9,715 nt of DNA from Olsenella sp. GTDB lineage: Bacteria > Actinomycetota > Coriobacteriia > Coriobacteriales > Atopobiaceae. The stretch spans positions 1-9,715 of the forward strand of contig SUUD01000056.1 of assembly GCA_015062715.1 (NCBI GenBank), written 5' to 3'. The notes under the pieces were generated by a model that saw only the letters and a program-made list of their open reading frames with translations, had not been told where the DNA came from and searched no databases. Positions 1 to 7,467 of this stretch are shown piece after piece; the first letter of the stretch is position 1, and each line of letters begins with the position of its first letter. The translations under genes were made by a program, and so were the position numbers.

Positions 1-1168
1 TGCTGAGGTACCTGGCCGGGCCATGGTAGCCCAGCTCGCGCAGGAAGCTGCGGAAGGCCGCCGTCCAGGCGGCGTCGACCGCGTCGTCGGCCGCGTCCTC
101 GCCCGCGAACCAGTCGCTCGAGCGCTGGACGCTGGACGGGGCGTCCGAGACGAAGCGCATGTCGAGCCGGCCGCACACCTTGCCCTGGTCGAGCAGGATG
201 TTGCGGCGGAAGTCGTCGAGATCGATGCGCAGGTGCTGCCGGCGGATGAGGTCCTCGGGAAGGCCGATGTACTCCGAGAGGCCGCGGGCCACCTCGGCCT
301 CGCGCCCCTCGCCAAGGCGGTCGCCAAGCAGGAGCGCCGGCGCCAGCACCTGCTCGTCGAACGCCATGGCAGAGTCGAACCACTCGTCGACGTCGACGCC
401 CTGGCCACGCACGCCGAAGAACTGGGCCGTGGCGGCGTAGGTGGGCATCATTCCCAGGTAGTAGAGGTCGCTTCCGGGGAGCGTCTGCACCCAGTCGAAG
501 ATGGCCGAGAGCATGACGACGCCCGCCACGTGGACGCCGCGCTCGCCCAAAAGGCGCATGAGGACGGCGTTGCGCACGGTGCCGTAGGACTCGCCGAAGA
601 GGTAGACGGGGCTCGACCAGCGGTCGTTCTCCTCGAGCCACGTGAGGATGGCGCGGCAGAAGGCATCGGCGTCGCCGTCGATGCCAAAGATCTGGTTTGT
701 GTCGGCACCGTCGGCCACCACCGAGAAGCCCGTGCCCAAGGCGTCGAGGAACACGAGGTCGCTCTGGCGCAGCAGCGTGGCGGGGTTGTCCTCGACGACG
801 TTGTCGTGGCCGAGGTGGCTGGTGCCGTCGGTCCTGACGCGGCGCGGCCCGATGCCGCCAAAGTTGATGGGCACCGAGGCGCAGCCGGGACCACCGTTGT
901 AGCAGAAGGAGACGGGGCGGTCGCCCTCGACGTCGGCCACGTAGGAGAGCGAGAACATGCATCCCAGCAGGGTCCCGTTGTCGGCACGGACGTCTAGGTG
1001 GGCGGCGCGGGCGGTATAGTCGATCGACTCGCCCGCGGAGAGGCCCGACCCCTTCCAGGCGAGCCGCGCCTGCGCGGGCTCGGGCAGCACCTGGGCCGTG
1101 TCGGGCGGGCAGGTGACGAAGGCCTCGGTCGCCTTCGAGCGCTGGGTGGTCTGGTCCTGGTCGGTCAT
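1..1168 (-). CDS. S10-family serine carboxypeptidase-like protein (partial, C-terminus off the window)
   Basis: Open reading frame from an ATG at 1168 to the left edge (389 codons, no stop). Two hallmarks of peptidase family S10 are visible: YNGGPGCASV at residues 90-99, which in this family forms the oxyanion-hole strand, and GESYGT at 192-197 with the expected nucleophile Ser194. The catalytic Asp and His of this alpha/beta-hydrolase fold would lie in the missing C-terminal part, so catalytic competence cannot be judged. S10 enzymes remove C-terminal residues from peptides. No signal peptide or membrane segment is visible at the polar N-terminus (MTDQDQTTQRSKATEAF), so the protein looks cytoplasmic, unlike the secreted eukaryotic members. 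The start is supported by AAGGAGG at 1173-1179, four bases before the ATG. It lies downstream of the atp operon on the same strand, but a hairpin separates them, so it is probably its own unit. Family call is firm; substrate is unknown. Confidence 0.88.
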   Translation of the reverse strand, partial: MTDQDQTTQRSKATEAFVTCPPDTAQVLPEPAQARLAWKGSGLSAGESIDYTARAAHLDVRADNGTLLGCMFSLSYVADVEGDRPVSFCYNGGPGCASVPINFGGIGPRRVRTDGTSHLGHDNVVEDNPATLLRQSDLVFLDALGTGFSVVADGADTNQIFGIDGDADAFCRAILTWLEENDRWSSPVYLFGESYGTVRNAVLMRLLGERGVHVAGVVMLSAIFDWVQTLPGSDLYYLGMMPTYAATAQFFGVRGQGVDVDEWFDSAMAFDEQVLAPALLLGDRLGEGREAEVARGLSEYIGLPEDLIRRQHLRIDLDDFRRNILLDQGKVCGRLDMRFVSDAPSSVQRSSDWFAGEDAADDAVDAAWTAAFRSFLRELGYHGPARYLS

Positions 1169-1203
1169 GGCGCCTCCTTCTGGATGGGGACTGGTCTCAA
1201 GCT

Positions 1204-1231
1204 GTTGTACCACGTCGACCATCCGAAACAA
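1204..1231 (-). promoter_or_regulatory. Weak candidate promoter for the S10 peptidase
   Basis: Reading the minus strand, TTGTTT (1231-1226) is followed after 16 nt by TACAAC (1209-1204), which would place a transcription start near 1197, about 29 nt before the peptidase ATG. The matches to sigma-70 consensus are only 3/6 and 4/6, so this could be chance. It sits just past the atp terminator hairpin, where a promoter would be needed if the peptidase is transcribed separately. Confidence 0.28.
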
Positions 1232-1233
1232 CG

Positions 1234-1260
1234 GATGGGGCCGCGCGAGGCGACCCCATC
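1234..1260 (-). terminator. Probable transcription terminator of the atp operon
   Basis: A perfect 7-bp inverted repeat, GATGGGG (1234-1240) and CCCCATC (1254-1260), encloses 13 nt. It lies 30 nt beyond the atpC stop. On the transcript it is followed by CGTTGTTTCGG, which is T-rich but not a clean U-tract, and a second small stem ATCCG/CGGAT (1221-1236) overlaps that stretch. The location directly after the last atp gene supports terminator function; the imperfect U-tract means it may be leaky. Confidence 0.5.
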
Positions 1261-1290
1261 ACAGCCCGACCACAGGTCTGGCAAATCCCG

Positions 1291-1692
1291 CTATGCGCCG
1301 CTCTTGACGCGGATGCGATTCTCGGCGCGCGCCAGGGCGTTTCTGGCCCGCGCAAGGTCGATGGTGTCGTCATCCGTCCGCGACAGGCGCTCCTCGGCAC
1401 GTGCCTTCGACTCCAGGGACCGCTGCAGGTCAATCTCGTCCACGCTCTCGATCGAGCGCGTGAGGATGGTGCACTTGTTGTCACGGAAGTAGAGGACCCC
1501 GCCGCTGACGGCATAGGTCTCCCGGCCGGACTCCTCCTCCATGGTCAGCTTTGAGATGGCCAGCGAGACCACCAGGGGCACATGGTTGGGGAGAATGCCC
1601 CGCTGGCCCTCGGGTGAGACAACGTTGATGATGGACGCCTTGGTCTGCCGGTAGAGGCCCCGCGGCGTCCTGATCGTCACATCAATCTGCAT
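1291..1692 (-). CDS. atpC: F1Fo ATP synthase epsilon subunit
   Basis: 133-residue epsilon subunit, the small central-stalk protein that binds gamma and the c ring and can restrain ATP hydrolysis. The N-terminal beta-barrel domain (about residues 1-85) shows the family pattern SPEGQRGILPNHVPLV at 26-41 and YAVSGGVLYF at 60-69. Residues 86-130 form the charged two-helix hairpin, rich in Arg, Glu and Ala. The ATG at 1692 lies inside the end of atpD, giving an 11-nt overlap and suggesting translational coupling; only a weak AGGGA (1701-1705) precedes it. Length is normal for the family. It is the last gene of the operon, followed by a hairpin terminator. A much longer open frame continues upstream but is out-of-frame atpD sequence. 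Confidence 0.95.
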   Translation of the reverse strand: MQIDVTIRTPRGLYRQTKASIINVVSPEGQRGILPNHVPLVVSLAISKLTMEEESGRETYAVSGGVLYFRDNKCTILTRSIESVDEIDLQRSLESKARAEERLSRTDDDTIDLARARNALARAENRIRVKSGA

Positions 1693-3088
1693 AGCCCAGT
1701 TCCCTGGCCTTCTCCTCGACGTCCTCGATGGTCCCGGCGAACATGAACGCCTGCTCGGGGTAGTCGTCGTAATCGCCGGAGAGCAGCGCCTTGAAGCTGC
1801 GCACGGTCTCCTTGAGCGGCACGTACTTGCCGGGTATGCCGCTGAACTGCTCGGCCACGTTGAACGGCTGGGACAGGAAGTTGCGTGCGCGCCTGGCACG
1901 GGCCACGACGAGCTTGTCCTCCTCGGAGAGCTCCTCCATGCCCAGGATGGCGATGATGTCCTGGAGCTCCTTGTAGCGCTGGAGCAACTCCTGGACCTCG
2001 TGGGCGACCTTGTAGTGCTCCTCGCCCACCACAAGCGGGTCGAGGACGCGCGAGGACGAGTCGAGCGGATCGACGGCCGGGTAGATGCCCAGCGACGCGA
2101 TGCCGCGGTCGAGGACCGTGCGGGCGTCGAGGTGCGAGAACGTGGTGGCAGGCGCCGGGTCGGTGAGGTCGTCCGCGGGGACGTAGATTGCCTGGACCGA
2201 GGTGATCGAGCCATCGGCGGTGGAGGTGATGCGCTCCTGGAGCTGGCCCATCTCGGTGGCAAGCGTGGGCTGGTAGCCGACGGCGGAGGGCATGCGGCCG
2301 AGAAGGGCCGAGACCTCGGAGCCCGCCTGCGTGAAGCGGAAGATGTTGTCGATGAAGAGGAGCACGTCCTGGTGGTCATGGTCGCGGAAGTACTCCGCCA
2401 TGGTGAGGCCCGAGAGGCCCACGCGCATGCGCGCTCCGGGCGGCTCGTTCATCTGGCCGTAGACCAGGACGGTCTTCTCCAGGACGCCGGAGTCCTTCAT
2501 CTCGTGGTACATGTCGTTGCCCTCGCGGGTGCGCTCGCCCACGCCGGCGATGACCGACTGGCCGCCGTGCTCGATGGCGATGTTGTGGATGAGCTCCTGC
2601 ATGAGGACCGTCTTGCCCACGCCGGCACCGCCAAACAGGCCGATCTTACCGCCGCGCGCGTAGGGGCAGAGCAGGTCGATGACCTTGATGCCCGTCTCGA
2701 GGATCTCGGAGGACGTGCTCTGGTCGGCAAACAGCGGGGCGGGGCGGTGGATGGGCATGCGCGCGATGTCGCCGTCGACGTCTCCCAGGCCGTCGATGGG
2801 CTCGCCCAGGACGTTGAACATCCTGCCCAGGACCTCGCGACCCACGGGCACCGAGATGGGCGCGCCGGTGTCGACGCAGCGGCTGTTGCGCACCAAGCCG
2901 TCGGTGGAGGCCATGGAGATGCAGCGGACGGTGTCGTCGCCCGTGTGCTGGGCCACCTCGACTATGACGTGGCTGCCGTCCTCGTTGTACACCTCGATCG
3001 CGTTGTTGAGGTTGGGGAGCTCCCCGCCCTCAAAGCGGATGTCAACGACCGGGCCGATGACCTGAATGATCTTGCCTTCGTTACTCAT
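1682..3088 (-). CDS. atpD: F1Fo ATP synthase beta subunit (catalytic)
   Basis: Catalytic beta subunit, 468 residues from the ATG at 3088. Three copies alternate with alpha in the F1 head and form or split ATP. Visible motifs: Walker A GGAGVGKT at 153-160; GERTREG with the catalytic glutamate E185; the Walker B strand DVLLFIDNIF at 241-250; the alpha/beta signature PAVDPLDSSS at 337-346; and the C-terminal EELSEED loop at 385-391 that contacts gamma. No key residue is missing and the length is normal. Two adjacent ATGs exist at 3091 and 3088. I prefer 3088 because AGAGGA (3096-3101) is then 7 nt away rather than 4. The gap to atpG is 13 nt, and the Shine-Dalgarno runs up to the atpG stop codon. 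Confidence 0.98.
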   Translation of the reverse strand: MSNEGKIIQVIGPVVDIRFEGGELPNLNNAIEVYNEDGSHVIVEVAQHTGDDTVRCISMASTDGLVRNSRCVDTGAPISVPVGREVLGRMFNVLGEPIDGLGDVDGDIARMPIHRPAPLFADQSTSSEILETGIKVIDLLCPYARGGKIGLFGGAGVGKTVLMQELIHNIAIEHGGQSVIAGVGERTREGNDMYHEMKDSGVLEKTVLVYGQMNEPPGARMRVGLSGLTMAEYFRDHDHQDVLLFIDNIFRFTQAGSEVSALLGRMPSAVGYQPTLATEMGQLQERITSTADGSITSVQAIYVPADDLTDPAPATTFSHLDARTVLDRGIASLGIYPAVDPLDSSSRVLDPLVVGEEHYKVAHEVQELLQRYKELQDIIAILGMEELSEEDKLVVARARRARNFLSQPFNVAEQFSGIPGKYVPLKETVRSFKALLSGDYDDYPEQAFMFAGTIEDVEEKARELGYAD

Positions 3089-3101
3089 CATCTCATCCTC
3101 T

Positions 3102-3956
3102 TTACAGTGCGTTCGCGGTGCCGACGATCTCGGTCAGCTCCTGCGTGATCGCCGCCTGACGTGCCTGGTTGAACTGGAGGACCAGCTTGTCCTCGAGCTC
3201 CTCCGCGTTGTTGGTGGCCGTGTCCATGGCCAGTCGCCGCGACCCCTGCTCGGCGGTGCGCGTCTCAAGCGAGTTCGAGTAGGCGACGTTATGGACCATG
3301 TGAACGATAAGTTGGTCAAGAACGTCATCGGGACTCGGGTCGAAGAGCAGCTCCCGGAACCCGGCCGCCCCGTCTTCCGTGGGGGCGATGGCGTCGTCAT
3401 ACGGGAGCAGGACGTTGATGGCGGGCTCGAAGGTGAGCGTGTTGACGAACCTCGTGTAGCACACCTGGACCTTGCCCACCTTGTCAGCAAGGTAGAGGTC
3501 CATGGCCTCGTCCAGGTACTCGTTGAGGGCCGACTCGTTGATCGAGTCGATGGAGATGGGCTCGTCGTTGACCAGCGCAAAGCCCTCGCGTCGCAGCTGG
3601 GAGCAGGCGTGCGTGCCAACGACCAGGATGGGGTCCTCGCGGCGGAGGTTCTCGACGGCGTACTTTGTGACGTTGGCGTTATAGCCCCCGCACAGGCCCA
3701 TGTCCGAGCAGAAGAAGACGGTGTACGCCGCCTCGCTCCTACGCTCTCCCAGAAAGCCCGACTCCAGCTGCTGGCCAGACCGCATGATCTCGCCGACGAT
3801 GCGCTGCAGGTCCTCCGCATAGGCACGGTTGGCCTCCATGAGCTTGCGCTGCTTGGCAAGCTTGGAATTGGAGATCATCTGCATGGCCTTCGTGATCTTC
3901 TTCGTCGACTTGACGGAGCGGATCCGCGACTGGATCGCCTGTCGGTTGCCAGCCAT
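3102..3956 (-). CDS. atpG: F1Fo ATP synthase gamma subunit
   Basis: 284-residue gamma subunit, the rotating central shaft of F1. The N-terminal helix carries the conserved stretch IRSVKSTKKITKAMQMIS at 12-29. CSDMGLCGGYN at 83-93 matches the family SD-x-GLCG-x-x-N motif. The C-terminal helix ends in FNQARQAAITQELTEIVGTA, close to the universal gamma C-terminus that inserts into the alpha/beta head. Length is typical and no redox-regulatory insert of the chloroplast type is seen. The ATG at 3956 follows the atpA stop by one base; a GGGGTG-like element about 8 nt upstream lies in the last atpA codons, so translation is probably coupled to atpA. Confidence 0.97.
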   Translation of the reverse strand: MAGNRQAIQSRIRSVKSTKKITKAMQMISNSKLAKQRKLMEANRAYAEDLQRIVGEIMRSGQQLESGFLGERRSEAAYTVFFCSDMGLCGGYNANVTKYAVENLRREDPILVVGTHACSQLRREGFALVNDEPISIDSINESALNEYLDEAMDLYLADKVGKVQVCYTRFVNTLTFEPAINVLLPYDDAIAPTEDGAAGFRELLFDPSPDDVLDQLIVHMVHNVAYSNSLETRTAEQGSRRLAMDTATNNAEELEDKLVLQFNQARQAAITQELTEIVGTANAL

Positions 3957-3957
3957 G

Positions 3958-5481
3958 CTAGCGCACCCCGTTGGCGATCAGGTAGTTGTCGAGCACCTCG
4001 CCGATGGCGTCCCTGAGCTCCTCGACCATGTCATCGTCAAGGATTCCGCGGTCGTCGATGGCCGCGAGGAGGTCCGCGTGCCTCTCGCCCATCTCGCGGT
4101 GCAGGGCGCGCTCGAACTCGGCGACCTGCTCGACCTCAACCTTGTCGAGGAAGCCGTTCTCGACCGCGTAGAGCGAGGCAACCTGCAGGGACATGGGCAG
4201 CGGCGCGTACTGGGGCTGGACGAGCATTGCCTGCAGCCTTGCGCCGTGGTCGATGGACTTCTGGGTGATGGGGTCGAGGTCGCTGCCGAACTGCGTGAAG
4301 CTGAGCAGCTCGGCATACTGGGCGAGCTCGAGCTTGAGCGCCCTCGAGACCGACTTCATCGCCTTGGTCTGCGCTGCCGATCCCACGCGCGAGACCGACA
4401 GGCCGGAGTCGACTGCCGGGCGCACGCCCGCGTTGAACAGCTCGGTCTGCAGGAAGAGCTGGCCGTCGGTGATGGAGATGACGTTGGTGGGGATGTAGGC
4501 CGAGATGTCGCCCGCCTGCGTCTCGACGATGGGCAGCGCGGTGATCGAGCCGCCGCCCAGCTCGTCGTTGAGCTTGCATGCGCGCTCGAGCAGACGGGAG
4601 TGCAGGTAGAAGACGTCGCCCGGGAAGGCCTCGCGTCCCGGCGGACGGCGCAGCAAAAGCGACATCGCGCGGTAGGCCACCGCATGCTTGGAGAGGTCGT
4701 CGTAGACGATGAGGACGTCCTTGCCCTGCTCCATCCACTCCTCGGCGATGGCGCAGCCCGCATACGGGGCAATGTAGAGCATGGGGGCCTGCTCAGAGGC
4801 GGTGGCGACCACGACCGTGGTGTACTCCATGGCGCCGTTCTGGCGCAGCTTCTCGACGAGCTGGGCAACCGTGGACGCCTTCTGGCCGATGGCCACGTAG
4901 ATGCACAGGACGTCCTTGCCCTTCTGGTTGATGATCGTGTCGATTGCGATGGCGGTCTTGCCGGTCTGACGGTCGCCAATGATGAGCTCGCGCTGGCCCT
5001 TGCCGATGGGGATCATCGAGTCGACGACCTTGAGGCCCGTCATGAGGGGCTGGTGCACGCTCTTGCGCGTCATGACGCCCGGAGCCACGCGCTCGATGGG
5101 GCGATAGCGGTCACTCGAGATGGGGCCCTTGCCGTCGATGGGGTCGCCCAGGGCGTTGACGACACGCCCGAGCATCTCGTCGCCCACGCGCACCTCGGCG
5201 ATCTGCTTGGTGCGCTTGACGGACTGGCCCTCCTTGATGTTCTCGTCGCCACCAAGGATGACGATGCCGACCGACTCCTCCTCGAGGTTCAGGATCATGC
5301 CCATGGTCCCGTCCTCGAACTCGACCAGCTCGGACGCCATGGCCTTCTCGAGCCCCTGGGCCAGGGCGATGCCGTCGCCCACGGTGATGACGCGGCCGAT
5401 GTCGTCCGCCTCGATCTTGTCCTCGTAGTGCTTGATGCGCTCCTTGATGAGGGCGCTAATCTCCTGTGGCTTAAGATCCAC
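3958..5481 (-). CDS. atpA: F1Fo ATP synthase alpha subunit
   Basis: 507-residue alpha subunit, which binds nucleotide non-catalytically and supplies the arginine finger to the beta active site. Visible: N-terminal ISALIKERIKHYE (8-20), which in the family contacts delta; Walker A GDRQTGKT at 169-176; the Walker B strand DVLIVYDDLSKHA at 255-267; and the signature PAVDSGLSVS at 355-364, followed by R365, the expected arginine finger, in VSRVGSAAQ. Length and motifs are normal. The start codon is GTG at 5481, four bases after the atpH TGA. The only purine-rich element (GAGGAA) is almost adjacent to the GTG, so initiation probably relies on ribosomes finishing atpH. No in-frame ATG lies near enough to be a better choice. 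Confidence 0.97.
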   Translation of the reverse strand: MDLKPQEISALIKERIKHYEDKIEADDIGRVITVGDGIALAQGLEKAMASELVEFEDGTMGMILNLEEESVGIVILGGDENIKEGQSVKRTKQIAEVRVGDEMLGRVVNALGDPIDGKGPISSDRYRPIERVAPGVMTRKSVHQPLMTGLKVVDSMIPIGKGQRELIIGDRQTGKTAIAIDTIINQKGKDVLCIYVAIGQKASTVAQLVEKLRQNGAMEYTTVVVATASEQAPMLYIAPYAGCAIAEEWMEQGKDVLIVYDDLSKHAVAYRAMSLLLRRPPGREAFPGDVFYLHSRLLERACKLNDELGGGSITALPIVETQAGDISAYIPTNVISITDGQLFLQTELFNAGVRPAVDSGLSVSRVGSAAQTKAMKSVSRALKLELAQYAELLSFTQFGSDLDPITQKSIDHGARLQAMLVQPQYAPLPMSLQVASLYAVENGFLDKVEVEQVAEFERALHREMGERHADLLAAIDDRGILDDDMVEELRDAIGEVLDNYLIANGVR

Positions 5482-5485
5482 TTCC

Positions 5486-6016
5486 TCACCAGCTCTCTCT
5501 TAGCAACTCTTCCTTGAGGGACCTGACCCTCGCCTTGAGGGAGGTGTCGTAGACGCGGCCGTCCACGAGGATGCGCATCCCCGCCAGCAGGCTCTCGTCG
5601 ATCTGATTGGTGATCTCGACGCTCTTGCCGTACTTGGCGCCGATGGCGTCACCGATCTCGCGCGACTCTTCTTCCGTGAGGGGCCGTGCCGACCAGACCG
5701 TGACCTCCTGGACCCTGAGGTCCTCGTTGCACAGCGACACGAACTCGTCGAGAATCTCGGGCAGGTTGCGGCCTCGTCCCCCGTCTATGAGGATGAACAG
5801 GAGGTTCATGAGGTAGCGGTCTGCCCCGGGAAGGCTCTCGCGGAAGAGCTCCTTCTTCTCGTCCTTGGTTATGGAGCGATTGTCCAGTAGCCGGACGAGG
5901 TCACGGTCGCAGGCGCTCCTCAGGAGGACGGCCTCCCGCTTGAGCTCGGAGACCTTGTCCTCCTCCTTTGCCAGGCCAAAGAACGCCTGTGCGTAGCGCT
6001 CAGCGACCTGACTCAT
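5486..6016 (-). CDS. atpH: F1Fo ATP synthase delta subunit
   Basis: 176-residue delta (OSCP) subunit, which clamps the peripheral stalk to the top of the F1 head. The N-terminal VAERYAQAFFGLAKEE at 4-19 matches the family's first helix (typically A-x-RYA-x-ALF). The C-terminal part, ESLLAGMRILVDGRVYDTSL followed by RVRSLKEELL, matches the GG-x-x-x-x-x-G-x-x-x-D-x-S pattern. Length is standard. The ATG at 6016 overlaps the end of atpF by 17 nt and is preceded by a strong AAGGAG (6024-6029) at 7 nt, which fixes the start. The sequence itself diverges more than alpha or beta, as is usual for this subunit; identity rests on both motifs and operon position. Confidence 0.94.
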   Translation of the reverse strand: MSQVAERYAQAFFGLAKEEDKVSELKREAVLLRSACDRDLVRLLDNRSITKDEKKELFRESLPGADRYLMNLLFILIDGGRGRNLPEILDEFVSLCNEDLRVQEVTVWSARPLTEEESREIGDAIGAKYGKSVEITNQIDESLLAGMRILVDGRVYDTSLKARVRSLKEELLRESW

Positions 6017-6515
6017 CCTGAATCTCCTTAACGAACGACTCTATCGCGCGCTGGTCCTGCTCGCGCAGCTCCTCCTCGCCCATCAGCTTGGTGCTGGCGG
6101 CAAGGGCGACATCCACGATCTCGCGCTGGAGTTCGCGACGCAGCTCGGCACGCTGCTTCTCAATCCTTGCGTTCGCCTGCTCCAAGGTCGCCTCTGCCTC
6201 GCGGCTGGCCTCCTCGAGGATGCGCTCGCGCTCGCTCGCCGCCTCGTTCCTGGCGTTCTCGACCATTCCCCTCGCGCGGACCTGCAGGTCGCGCAGCTCG
6301 GCGTCGGCGGCGGCCTTCTCCTGGACGGCCGCCTCCTTGAGGCGCTCGGCATCGTCGATTCTGCTCTGCATGAGCTCCTGGCGCCTCGCAATCATCTCGC
6401 GCCCAGGCCCCCAGAGGAACCGCTTGACGAAGTACAGCAGGACGCCCGTCGCACAGAGCTGCGTGACGATCGTCAGGACGTTGGGAAAGAGCTGCTCTGC
6501 GACATCGATTTCCAC
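6000..6515 (-). CDS. atpF: F1Fo ATP synthase b subunit (peripheral stalk)
   Basis: 171-residue b subunit. One N-terminal membrane helix (about residues 12-30, VLTIVTQLCATGVLLYFV) leads through a short KRFLWGPGREMIARR stretch, typical of subunit b, into a long charged Ala/Glu/Arg-rich coiled coil from about 45 to 150. The dimer forms the stator that holds alpha/beta against rotation. Translation starts with GTG at 6515; a moderately placed GGGGA (6521-6525) lies 5 nt upstream. The gap to atpE is 13 nt and the end overlaps atpH by 17 nt. Only one b-type gene is present, so the stalk is presumably a homodimer. Confidence 0.95.
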   Translation of the reverse strand: MEIDVAEQLFPNVLTIVTQLCATGVLLYFVKRFLWGPGREMIARRQELMQSRIDDAERLKEAAVQEKAAADAELRDLQVRARGMVENARNEAASERERILEEASREAEATLEQANARIEKQRAELRRELQREIVDVALAASTKLMGEEELREQDQRAIESFVKEIQDESGR

Positions 6516-6528
6516 GCCGGTCCCCGTC

Positions 6529-6762
6529 CTATGCGAAGACGAAGATCAGGATGATCGAGATGAGCAGGCCATAGATGGCGCAGGTCTCCGAGATGGCGTC
6601 GCCCAGGATCATGATGGTACGGATCTTGTCGATGGCCTCGGGGTTCCTGCCGACGGACTCGACCGCCTGCGCGCCGACCTTGCCCTCGCCGAATCCGGTC
6701 GAGAAGCCGGTGAAGACGGCGATCGCAGCTGCGATGGCAATGAGTCCCTTGGTGATTTCCAT
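6529..6762 (-). CDS. atpE: F1Fo ATP synthase c subunit (rotor ring), with a two-carboxylate ion site
   Basis: 77-residue c subunit: two membrane helices (about 5-25 and 48-76) joined by the polar loop SVGRNPEAIDKIR, which contains the family's R-x-P motif. The rotor ring carries the coupling ion across the membrane. The essential carboxylate is E59 in GDAISETCAIYG. A second glutamate, E26 in FGEGK, lies on helix 1, exactly 33 residues earlier. That is the same spacing as Q32 and E65 in the Ilyobacter tartaricus sodium ring. T60 follows E59 and Y64 lies five residues after it, corresponding to S66 and Y70 there. This matches the Na+ signature in its two-carboxylate form known from Fusobacterium nucleatum, so Na+ coupling is inferred. 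ATG at 6762 has AGGAGG at 6771-6776, which overlaps the atpB stop codon. Confidence 0.96.
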   Translation of the reverse strand: MEITKGLIAIAAAIAVFTGFSTGFGEGKVGAQAVESVGRNPEAIDKIRTIMILGDAISETCAIYGLLISIILIFVFA

Positions 6763-6774
6763 TCCCTGTTCCTC

Positions 6775-7467
6775 CTATTCGTCGCCCAACTCGTTGGACA
6801 CAAACGCCATGGTCAAAGAGATGAAGATGTACATCTGGATGAATCCGGAGAACACGTCGAAGTACGCGTGGAAGACCGGCGCCAGCACGACGCCGAAGAC
6901 GTTGAAGGGCAGGCCGAGCCAGCCAAGCAGAAGGTCGGAAAGGACGTTGCACCCCGTGTAGATGAGCGACATGATGATCGACCCCGACAACACGTTGCCA
7001 AAGAGTCGCATGGACATCGAGATGAGGGGCGAGAACTTCCCGACGATGTTTCCCAGCGCCAGAAGCGGGATGGGCTCGAACAGACCCTTGAAGTACCCCA
7101 GGACGCCGTTGGTCTTGAAGGCGGCACGCTGGATGAGGACCCAGGTGATGACGCCGAGCGACAGCGTGACGCTCAGGTTCTGGGTCGGGGCGTTGAACGC
7201 GAAGAGCCCCGAGAGGTTGGCGCAGACCAGGTAAAGCGCGAGCGTGCCGATGTAGGGGCCCATGCGCTCGACGTAGGTCGGGCGCACCACCGATGCCACC
7301 ATGCCGTCGACCCACTCGATGAGCCACAGGGCGCCGAACACGATGCCCGTGGGCTTCTCGTACGGATCTGCCTGGCGGATCTTCCCGCCCGCATACACGC
7401 ACAGCGCGCACAGCAGCCCCGTGATGATGATGATCGAGGGGACCTCCTTCTGAATCACCAGGCTCAT
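6775..7467 (-). CDS. atpB: F1Fo ATP synthase a subunit
   Basis: 230-residue a subunit, the stator channel protein that passes ions to and from the c ring. Hydrophobic segments lie at about 10-27, 42-60, 73-92, 97-113, 134-172 (two helices) and 187-225. The indispensable arginine is R154 in SMRLFGNVLSG. The last helix has FHAYFDVFSGFIQ with Q211, the counterpart of E. coli Q252; D204 occupies the place of E. coli H245, as in many Gram-positive enzymes. The protein is shorter at its N-terminus than many homologues but keeps all core helices. ATG at 7467 overlaps the atpI stop (ATGA) and has a near-perfect AGGAGGT (7475-7481) at 7 nt. It lies directly upstream of atpE. Confidence 0.96.
   Translation of the reverse strand: MSLVIQKEVPSIIIITGLLCALCVYAGGKIRQADPYEKPTGIVFGALWLIEWVDGMVASVVRPTYVERMGPYIGTLALYLVCANLSGLFAFNAPTQNLSVTLSLGVITWVLIQRAAFKTNGVLGYFKGLFEPIPLLALGNIVGKFSPLISMSMRLFGNVLSGSIIMSLIYTGCNVLSDLLLGWLGLPFNVFGVVLAPVFHAYFDVFSGFIQMYIFISLTMAFVSNELGDE

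Noticed and set aside
23..997. Plus-strand open frame (324 codons) opposite the S10 gene
   Set aside because: The minus strand carries the unmistakable S10 motifs; this frame is its shadow.
1682..3091. atpD starting one codon earlier (MMSNEG)
   Set aside because: Possible, but the spacing to AGAGGA would be only 4 nt against 7 nt for the second ATG. The difference is one residue.
2000..3148. Plus-strand open frame (382 codons) opposite atpD
   Set aside because: Antisense shadow of a highly conserved gene, caused by GC-rich third positions.
3829..5517. Long plus-strand open frame (562 codons) opposite atpA
   Set aside because: It is the antisense shadow of atpA and atpH; its product is a low-complexity mix rich in Asp, Val, Leu and His without recognisable motifs.
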